Shown here in pieces: positions 1 to 5,168 of a stretch of 10,331 bases of DNA (positions are counted from its first letter, which is position 1; the number at the start of each line of letters is the position of its first letter). Source of the DNA: Deinococcus aquatilis DSM 23025. GTDB taxonomy: Bacteria; Deinococcota; Deinococci; Deinococcales; Deinococcaceae. The position numbers and the translations under genes are program-made. The notes under the pieces are model-generated. The model was given only the letters and a program-made list of their open reading frames with translations. It searched no databases and was not told the origin of the DNA. The stretch spans positions 1-10,331 of the forward strand of contig NZ_KB899773.1 of the NCBI RefSeq assembly GCF_000378445.1, written 5' to 3'.

Positions 1-234
1 GTTGAAAAACCGCTCAATTCGGCGAATGACCGACGACGCCCCTGCGCTTCCCGGGAAACGCTCAGCCAGCTCCCCATGCCGGACGTCCTTGGCTTGAAGG
101 AGTGCCAGGACAACGAGAGAAAGCAGTTCCACTTGGTTTTTGCGGTACTCCGGGAAATGAGCACAAAAGCAGCGCGTCAGATGGGTCAGCGTGGCAGGGG
201 ACGCGTTCTGTTTTGACGGATCAGACGGGAGATT
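1..234 (-). CDS. IS4-family transposase, N-terminal fragment (runs off left edge)
   Basis: The minus-strand frame reads ...ATLTHLTRCFCAHFPEYR, then LLSLVVLALLQAKDVRHGEL and SSVIRRIERFFN at the window edge. This matches the N-terminal region I know from Deinococcus IS4-family (DDE) transposases, including the conserved LxQAKxVxxxxLAxxxPG stretch and the VIRRIERFF end. The catalytic part lies outside the window. The frame is open from 234 downward, with a TGA at 235-237. No ATG, GTG or TTG lies between that stop and the conserved region; only CTG (187-189) could start it. The gene has therefore either lost its start or begins at a rare codon. This is a different element from the one at 745-2026, because the N-terminal sequences do not match. 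Family is fairly sure; intactness unknown. Confidence 0.7.
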
Positions 235-397
235 TCAACCCCTCAACAAAGTGTCGGGTACTGAGGGCATCGATGGTTAGGGGCGTGAACCGCTGATTAT
301 CCCCCACTTTCCTGACGATCACCGGTCCCCCCTCCTCCAGTCTCATGTAATAGTTCGTTTTGGGAAGAGTCTTCTTATCAAACGGCAGACCGATCAC
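221..397 (-). CDS. Possible small hypothetical protein (58 aa)
   Basis: A GTG at 395-397 opens a 58-residue frame starting MIGLPFDKKTLPKTNYYMRL and ending HFVEGLKSPV. Residue use (balanced charged and hydrophobic residues, Lys and Asn present) looks more like protein than the arginine/proline-rich frames around it. The GTG overlaps the TGA of a longer upstream frame (GTGA, 394-397). That frame ends with the plausible-looking tail LAVQKLLGKIPANFAKVRQ, so the two could be translationally coupled or one gene split by a frameshift. No ribosome site is obvious before the GTG. I do not recognise the family. The 3' end meets the left IS4 fragment, so this may be a remnant truncated by that element. 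Confidence 0.25.
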   Translation of the reverse strand: MIGLPFDKKTLPKTNYYMRLEEGGPVIVRKVGDNQRFTPLTIDALSTRHFVEGLKSPV

Positions 398-744
398 TGA
401 CGCACTTTGGCGAAGTTCGCCGGGATCTTCCCCAAGAGTTTTTGTACCGCCAGGTCTCGAGGATCGAGGGCTGCGGCGGCTCCACCCCCGCACGGGTGGT
501 CGGACGGGTCGTCACTGCGGGCCGCACCGCGGCTGGCGTCACCGCACGGGTTCCTGAAGCCGCCGCCAGTGCGGGGCGGCCGGGAGCGAGACGGTTTATC
601 TGCCGGAGCGCCGCATCCACCTGCTGGTGTCTGCTGCGCTGCCTTTTCCTTTCGGGGGCGTTTCTGGACGCCGACAGTAGAGATGGGCGTCATCTGTGAT
701 GCCCTGATGCGGAGGCCGGGGGACTGCGTGATGTCCCACGCAGG
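398..744. other. Stretch with no supported gene
   Basis: This GC-rich stretch lies between the small reading frame and the IS4 element. All six frames give arginine-, proline- and alanine-rich translations without recognisable motifs, typical of shadow frames in high-GC DNA. The only protein-like piece is the last ~20 residues of a minus-strand frame ending at 394. I see no tRNA, CRISPR or clear promoter. It may be decayed DNA trapped between two IS4-type elements. Confidence 0.4.
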
Positions 745-769
745 CTGACGGCCTGACACAATTTATGAG
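745..769. repeat. Left terminal inverted repeat of IS4-family element
   Basis: Twenty-five bases that are the exact reverse complement of 2002-2026; the first mismatch is at the next base inward. The transposase stop codon (TAA on the minus strand, 763-765) lies inside it. Confidence 0.9.
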
Positions 770-1969
770 GGAGAGCGAAATCTGAGCACCCAGCCGCCTT
801 CTAAAGCGTCCACAGAACTGACATGCGATTTCTTGCGACGTCCGGGAGGCGCCGGATCGGCGCCCCCTTGGAGCGTCAGGCGGTTGAGTACTGCCTGCCC
901 CCGGCTCAGCGCGAAGTGGAGGCCGCGTCAACCAAGTTTCAAATCGCTCAGGGCGCGGTTCCAATGAGGATCAATGGTTCTGCGAACACCCTGCTGCACG
1001 ATCTGGAGTCCTTCGGAGACGAGCAGGAGCGTGGCCACAGAGATCACCAGGATCAGGCGTTCGAGGCTGGCGGCATCACGCAGTTTGGAGTCCTCCAGAC
1101 CGAAGAGGCCACTCTTCTCATCCAAGAATCCTTCCTCTCTTTGGAAGCGCTCGCTGTACTCAGCAAACGTTGCACGACTGGTGGGTTCATCGCTCACCAC
1201 CTACCACTGCTCTGGGCCGTCCGTGGGACGGCCCAGAGCCACATGCACCGGCCCAAATCGGTGTCCGGTGATCGTGATGTTGTGGAAGCAGCGCGTTTCG
1301 CGCGCTGCGCGTTTGATTTCCCCGATGGTGCAGACCCGTTGCCCGTCTGGAGCGGCCAGAATCAGGCTCGATTTGATGCGGATGCGGATGCGGAAGTGCC
1401 ATCCGCAGACGCAGAGCCAGCCCATCAAGGCCGTGTCGCAAAAACCCCGATCCGCCAGGAGTCGAACATCGTGCAGCCCAAGAAAATCCAGCAGGCCTTT
1501 GACCTCGGCGAGGACAGGCAGGAGTTGTTCGGTGCCGACCTGAGCACTGGCATGCTCCAGGACGCGGGAGACGAGCGGTACCGCTCGTCCCCGGTAGAGG
1601 ACGGCCACCCACCCGGATCAGACAGAAGCGTCCGAACAGGATGCTGGTGTCCAGCGCCAGCGTCAGGGAATGCGGGCCCCAATCCCGCAAGGCTCGGGTA
1701 ATCAGGGGGCCATACACACTGCCAGGCGCGATGGCTGGATTCTCCAGCCACCGTCGGCAGCGACGTTCGGTGCTCTGGGCGACCGTGGCCTGGGAGTGGA
1801 TGTGCGGCAGCCAGGAGGGAATGGAAACGCTCTGGGACAGCACCAGGCCGCTGACCATCCAGGCCAGCGTACGGGCGTTGCGGACGTCGTTCCACAGGGC
1901 GGGGTGGAGGTGGGGCAGGATCGCTTGGTACAGTCGGGGGGCGTCCCCAGTGGCATTTTCGGTCTTCAC
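763..1969 (-). pseudogene. IS4-family transposase, disrupted by one frameshift and two stop codons
   Basis: The frame starts at GTG 1967-1969 ([20 protein letters not shown]). It carries the first catalytic aspartate in [14 protein letters not shown]. Near 1603-1616, in a GGGTGGGTGG context, one extra base shifts the frame. The continuation is [20 protein letters not shown] and includes the second aspartate in [17 protein letters not shown] at 1201-1203 interrupts just before VVSDEPTS. The C-terminal part has [15 protein letters not shown], which fits the IS4 Y-(2)-R-(3)-E-(6)-K signature exactly. A TGA at 928-930, where relatives usually have tryptophan (HWxRxLSxLKxGW), interrupts again. The frame then reads ...PPGRRKKSHVSSVDALEGGW to a TAA at 763-765. 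Repaired length is about 400 residues, normal for the family. All catalytic residues survive, so inactivation looks recent. Recoding cannot be excluded but three lesions make it unlikely. Confidence 0.88.
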
Positions 1970-1973
1970 AAAC

Positions 1974-2003
1974 AGAAAGTGTCCCCTACCGGGGACGCTT
2001 TCT
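1974..2003 (-). promoter_or_regulatory. Hairpin between the IS end and the transposase start
   Basis: AGAAAG-t-GTCCCC at 1974-1986 pairs with GGGGAC-g-CTTTCT at 1991-2003, leaving a 4-base loop and one mismatch (13-bp span). On the minus strand it lies just inside the right terminal repeat and just before the transposase GTG at 1969. The purine-rich GGGGA that could serve as ribosome site is inside the stem. IS10 and IS50 use comparable structures to block translation from transcripts that enter from outside the element. That role here is by analogy. Confidence 0.5.
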
Positions 2004-2026
2004 CATAAATTGTGTCAGGCCGTCAG
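2002..2026. repeat. Right terminal inverted repeat of IS4-family element
   Basis: Perfect 25-base reverse complement of 745-769. The transposase reads inward (leftward) from this end. Confidence 0.9.
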
Positions 2027-2050
2027 CACCTTCGACATTGCCCCCAAACC

Positions 2051-2078
2051 CCTTAACTTACTGACATTGTAGTTAAGG
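2051..2078. repeat. Dyad repeat CCTTAACT-N12-AGTTAAGG
   Basis: Two perfect 8-base arms (2051-2058 and 2071-2078) flank a 12-base centre (tactgacattgt). It sits about 60 bp downstream of the last gene of the cytolysin cluster and 25 bp outside the IS4 element. As RNA on the minus strand it could fold and end that transcript, but no U-tract follows (the sequence continues GGGGTTTGGGGG), so an intrinsic terminator is not convincing. A protein-binding dyad or the remnant of another mobile element is equally possible. Confidence 0.35.
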
Positions 2079-2139
2079 CAACACAACCTCCAAACCCCCG
2101 CTTGAACGTTGTCTCATTTCACGTTTCTTCGCTCATGCT

Positions 2140-2850
2140 CTACCGGGTGCAGTCCAGCCGCACGCGGAAGCTGGGATTGGGTGTGGTGTAAGCCACTTTG
2201 CCCACCTTCAAGTAGCCTGCAGTCAGGCGTTTGGGATCAAGCTGAATCACCAATTTGGTGGGCCGGGGTACACTGGCCGCCAGCGCCCGCGAGTCCTGCA
2301 CATGAAACCGCAGCGCATAGGTCACCCCGCCTGCCTGCCCGATGCTTTTGTAAATAAAGGGTTCTTCCGCCGTGCGCTCCTCGAATATGAAGGTGTTGCC
2401 GTCGGGCATCACCAGATCCGTGGAGATCAGTCCCGTGTCTTGCAGGGAAGTTTTGGTCTGCGTGCCGTTGCGCAGTTCTACCGTGACGCCCCACCCCGGC
2501 CCCAGGCCCACATCCGGGCCAATCGGTTCCACCTTCTTGACCGTCATGCGCCAGATGCCGTTGAAGAGGGGGTCGCCAATGCAGCCTTCCACCGCAATTT
2601 TCTGGTTCGCGCCGCCCGGAGCAGTGACTGCTGGAATCGCATTGCCCAGCGTCAGCGTGCTGCCTTTCACGCTCGTTTTGACCCCCAGAAGGTTCAGCGC
2701 TGACAACGGCACATAGGTTTTGCCGTTCACTATCATCGCCTGATCGGGGGCTACCTGCCCGTTTACGATCACGCTGAGATTGGTGGTGGCCGCCAGAACG
2801 GCGCTAGTGAGCAGGGCCAAGGCCAGAAGTGAAGAGTTCAGACGGAACAT
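2140..2850 (-). CDS. Secreted protein with copper-amine-oxidase-type N-terminal (stalk) domain
   Basis: The 236-residue protein opens with a clear signal peptide (MFRLNSSLLALALLTSAVLA, cleavage near residue 20-21), so it is likely exported. Residues ~24-69 (NLSVIVNGQ...MIVNGKTYVPLSALNLLG...STLTLG) match the copper amine oxidase N-terminal fold. This small domain is common in secreted bacterial proteins and usually not tied to an oxidase; no catalytic oxidase domain is present. Residues ~85-232 form a second, probably beta-rich domain I cannot name with certainty; its pattern (WGVTVELRNGT, LVMPDGNTFIFEERT) recalls the DUF4352-like immunoglobulin fold. Cysteines at ~90 and 234 could pair outside the cell. 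The start at 2850 is supported by AGGAG 6 bases upstream. It follows the cytolysin-like gene by 86 bp with no obvious terminator, so co-expression is likely. A binding or partner protein for the cytolysin is possible but unproven. Confidence 0.82.
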   Translation of the reverse strand: MFRLNSSLLALALLTSAVLAATTNLSVIVNGQVAPDQAMIVNGKTYVPLSALNLLGVKTSVKGSTLTLGNAIPAVTAPGGANQKIAVEGCIGDPLFNGIWRMTVKKVEPIGPDVGLGPGWGVTVELRNGTQTKTSLQDTGLISTDLVMPDGNTFIFEERTAEEPFIYKSIGQAGGVTYALRFHVQDSRALAASVPRPTKLVIQLDPKRLTAGYLKVGKVAYTTPNPSFRVRLDCTR

Positions 2851-2936
2851 AAGCGTCTCCTGTCATGCAACGAGAGGGAGAAGAGTCGGGTATCCACTGG
2901 GCATCAGCCTCACGGTTGACACCTCTTCCGACGCGG

Positions 2937-4643
2937 TCAGTACAACTTGCTGCTGGCGGGGTCAAAGCGGATCACGATTTCAGCCTGTGCATCGTCGTCC
3001 CCGCCTCCCCGGAAGTGGCGTTCCCAGACTTGGCCATTCCGAATGGCGTCGGCCACCTCTGCCAAATTGACGGTGAAATCCCAACTGGCCGTGGTGTCGT
3101 CCCCTGAAGGCCAATCGTCATCGATCCAGCGGCCTTCAACGCGCATGGGGGCCGCCTGACCAAAGTTCACTGGGAATTCAAGGTTCTGGTACAAATTGAC
3201 GGTTTCGCCCCGGCTGATGTCCGCCGCCTGGCTTTCTCTGACCTCCCAAATCTGTGTGCCGTTGACCCGAATGTTGCCGTAGATAGAGTCCTCGTCTGCA
3301 TCGTTCGGCTCGATCATCCGTACGTACATCTGGGGTTTGAGCCGGATGCCGATGGGATTGGGCGTGCAAATGGTCACGTTGTACTGGGTGGTGCGGCTCA
3401 TAGCGGCAATGGCGTTGTTGCTCATCAGCCGCACCACATAGGAAATCGGCTTGAAGCTGGTCAAGGGCACGTTGCCCTTGAAATAATCGCTGAGGCTGCC
3501 GCTGCGAATGGTCTGTGCAGTCGCTTGGAATGGACCTCCCACACTGACCACCTCAATGCGGCTCTCGTTGAGTACCTGCTGCTCTTTGGCGCTGAAGCTG
3601 GCGCGGCCACCAGCGGCCACCGCCTGATACGACGCGTCCAGAGCAGCCTGCATCTCGCTGGCACTGTAGGCGGAGGTCACGCGGAACATCAGCACGCGGC
3701 CGTAGGTAACGCTGGAGACGTAGGTGGGGAGGTTGTCGTAGGTCAGTTCTTTAGCGTGGGCCAGCGTGACCAGATCGGCTACCGGAACGCGGTTGCCCAG
3801 CAGCGCCGCGCCGGGCCGCTGTCCATCCAAGCCCACGCTGACCGTAAACGCCTTTTGGATAAAGAAGGCGGTGACGCTATGTTCACTGGCCTTATTGCCG
3901 AAACTGAGTCGTCCCCGCACGGAGGCTCCCAGATAGGCGGCGTCGAGGCCCAGTGCCAGAGCCGACTGCTCCAGCGAATAGCTTTCGGTCTTCTTGTACG
4001 ACACCGAGCTGCCGTAATCGATACGGCTGCGTTGGGCCTGCTCGACCAAACTGCCCACTGCCTGCGCCACAGTGGAGTTGGACGGATTGACCACCACGGC
4101 CCGGTTGTTGCCCGTGAGCAGATCAAGGCTCAGTGTGACGGGCATGCGCTGACTGGCTGGAACACTCAGCGGGCGCAGGCTGCCCAGTCCCAAGGCCACG
4201 CCCTCACCCTGCAGGAGCGCTCCGGGCCACATCAAGCCCGCGTCCGGGTCGAAGGTCACGATGTCGTCCGGTGTACGGGTGATGTCGTAGCTGTCCACTC
4301 GGCAACTGAAGTCGCGCCCGTCCTCATTCTGCGTCGTTTCGCGGGAACCGGCGGCGCGGGTGCGGTCTAGACTGGGTGCAGGCCAACCACCGCCAAAAGC
4401 AGGGCAGCCTTCCCGCCTCGGCCCTCCGTACAACAGTTCAACAAATTGAGCCGCCGAGGTCGCGTCCGTAGGGTACCTGAGGGCAGACGGGGTATTGCAT
4501 ACACTGAGTCGGGGGTCAAGGCCGGGGGCAGGCGTGATGCTCGGCAAAGGGGGAAGTCGGGGATCAAGGCGGGGCTGTGCGGCGGCCATGCTGAAAGCGC
4601 CCAGCAGGAGGGCCACAAGGAGTCCGGTGCGGTCAGCACTCAT
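2937..4643 (-). CDS. Thiol-activated (cholesterol-dependent) cytolysin-like secreted protein
   Basis: Predicted 568-residue exported pore-former related to cholesterol-dependent cytolysins. Residues 1-22 (MSADRTGLLVALLLGAFSMA) form a signal peptide. Family landmarks appear in order: GLMWPGALLQG at ~136-146, like the (Y/W)PGAL segment of the family; NRAVVVNPSNSTVAQAVGSL at ~180-199; LPTYVSSVTYGRVLMFRVTS at ~305-324, matching the very conserved PLYVSSVAYGR motif; FSAKEQQVLNESRIEVVSVG at ~350-369; and the YVVRLMSNN block at ~402. The C-terminal ~140 residues (from ~430) look like a beta-sandwich but lack the tryptophan-rich undecapeptide ECTGLAWEWWR that classical members use at the membrane, so the receptor may differ. 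Four cysteines (about 49, 80, 114, 426) are present. The ATG at 4643 is chosen over the longer frame (to 4796) because it has AGGAGAG just upstream and yields a signal peptide. It lies 80 bp behind the zinc-ribbon gene. Family membership is fairly sure; lytic activity and target are unknown. Confidence 0.85.
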   Translation of the reverse strand: MSADRTGLLVALLLGAFSMAAAQPRLDPRLPPLPSITPAPGLDPRLSVCNTPSALRYPTDATSAAQFVELLYGGPRREGCPAFGGGWPAPSLDRTRAAGSRETTQNEDGRDFSCRVDSYDITRTPDDIVTFDPDAGLMWPGALLQGEGVALGLGSLRPLSVPASQRMPVTLSLDLLTGNNRAVVVNPSNSTVAQAVGSLVEQAQRSRIDYGSSVSYKKTESYSLEQSALALGLDAAYLGASVRGRLSFGNKASEHSVTAFFIQKAFTVSVGLDGQRPGAALLGNRVPVADLVTLAHAKELTYDNLPTYVSSVTYGRVLMFRVTSAYSASEMQAALDASYQAVAAGGRASFSAKEQQVLNESRIEVVSVGGPFQATAQTIRSGSLSDYFKGNVPLTSFKPISYVVRLMSNNAIAAMSRTTQYNVTICTPNPIGIRLKPQMYVRMIEPNDADEDSIYGNIRVNGTQIWEVRESQAADISRGETVNLYQNLEFPVNFGQAAPMRVEGRWIDDDWPSGDDTTASWDFTVNLAEVADAIRNGQVWERHFRGGGDDDAQAEIVIRFDPASSKLY

Positions 4644-4648
4644 TTCAA

Positions 4649-4655
4649 CTCTCCT
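4649..4655 (-). promoter_or_regulatory. Ribosome binding site that fixes the cytolysin-like gene start
   Basis: AGGAGAG on the minus strand ends 5 bases before the ATG at 4643. The longer in-frame start at 4796 lies inside the zinc-ribbon gene and would bury the signal peptide, so this site decides the start. Confidence 0.75.
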
Positions 4656-4723
4656 GATAGCTGTGGGAGAAGCCGTGAGAATCATTGGCCGCGGCTTTGC
4701 TGGTTGAGGGGAGGCCAGAGAGC

Positions 4724-4948
4724 CTAAAGCGCAGATCCACACTGCTCGCAAAAATGCGCGTAGGGAGACAAGATCGCCGCTGAACACGCGGGGCAAGCCG
4801 TCAACAACTGCGTGCCGTCATTGACGCAATACTGCGCGCCGCTGTGTGAGGGCACCGCCCGGAAACAGCTTGGACACAGCAGATACGTCAAGGGCAGGGC
4901 GGCATCAGAAGGCGTCAAAGCCACGTCATCTTTGGCAAGGTCTTTCAC
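4724..4948 (-). CDS. Double zinc-ribbon protein (74 aa)
   Basis: A small, probably cytoplasmic protein with two metal-binding knuckle pairs. The first is CPSC (25-28) with YCVNDGTQL (C41, D44). The second is CPAC (52-55) with FCEQCGSAL (C67, C70). The pattern is that of double zinc-ribbon (DZR-like) domains; the first site would use aspartate in place of the last cysteine, as in other CxxDGTxL ribbons. No signal peptide or membrane segment is seen. The start is GTG at 4946-4948, with AAGGAG 9 bases upstream. It is the first gene of the likely zinc ribbon / cytolysin-like / stalk-domain unit, 80 bp before the cytolysin start and ~220 bp after the regulator. Zinc ribbons mediate protein or nucleic-acid contacts; no specific role can be assigned. 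Confidence 0.82.
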   Translation of the reverse strand: MKDLAKDDVALTPSDAALPLTYLLCPSCFRAVPSHSGAQYCVNDGTQLLTACPACSAAILSPYAHFCEQCGSAL

Positions 4949-4980
4949 GAAGAGCAGCTCCTTTTCGCGCGGATTTCAGC

Positions 4981-5078
4981 AGTTTGGCTCTCCAGCGAAC
5001 GGTTTGGCGAACTGCTTTGGGGCGTGCTGAATGGTCACCTCTCGTTCAGACTACCCAGCGGCGCACCGGCTCTCCAGC
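4981..5078 (-). promoter_or_regulatory. Candidate operator: repeated CCAAA and GGAGAGCC motifs upstream of the zinc-ribbon gene
   Basis: On the minus strand CCAAA occurs three times (5016-5020, 5003-5007, 4983-4987). The first two lie in a near-tandem 12-13 base repeat, CCAAAGCAGTTCG and CCAAACCGTTCG. An 11-base direct repeat GCTGGAGAGCC occurs at 5068-5078 and 4986-4996. The cluster sits 20-120 bp upstream of the zinc-ribbon ribosome site, where an operator for the neighbouring regulator could lie; SARP-type proteins bind short direct repeats. No convincing -35/-10 pair was found here, so the promoter itself is not placed. Confidence 0.3.
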
Positions 5079-5168
5079 CAACACTCGCCCCTCTGCAGTC
5101 TGAGCCTGCCTCCTTCTGATGACAGAGTGCACGACGCCCGGTGAGGTGTTGGTCAAGAAAAGCATCAA

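Larger units (their letters stand above)
745..2026 (-). mobile_element. Complete IS4-family insertion sequence, transposase inactivated
   Basis: The 1282-bp element is bounded by perfect 25-bp terminal inverted repeats (745-769 and 2002-2026), beginning CTGACGGCCTGACACAA. It holds one leftward transposase reading frame that fills it almost end to end, with the stop codon lying inside the left repeat. The DDE residues and the YREK signature identify the IS4 family. The transposase is interrupted by a frameshift and two stops, so the copy cannot move itself, although its ends look intact and might be mobilised in trans. Bases outside the two ends (cccacgcagg on the left, caccttcgac on the right) show no direct target duplication. 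This suggests rearrangement after insertion or decay of the duplication. Confidence 0.88.

Noticed and set aside
394..759. Minus-strand 121-residue frame
   Set aside because: Most of it is arginine/proline-rich without motifs and its start lies inside the IS4 terminal repeat. Only the last ~20 residues look protein-like.
823..1701. Long plus-strand reading frame of 292 residues
   Set aside because: It lies antisense over the IS4-family transposase, whose residues, catalytic motifs and terminal repeats explain this DNA.
3525..4370. Plus-strand reading frame of 281 residues
   Set aside because: It is antisense to the cytolysin-like gene, has no recognisable motif, and is a typical shadow in GC-rich DNA.
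4644..4796. Longer start for the cytolysin-like protein (619 residues)
   Set aside because: It overlaps the zinc-ribbon gene and places the signal peptide internally. The ATG at 4643 has a strong ribosome site and gives a terminal signal peptide.
5079..5168. Promoter starting at a TTGACC sequence after the regulator stop
   Set aside because: No acceptable -10 box lies 16-18 bases downstream on the minus strand.
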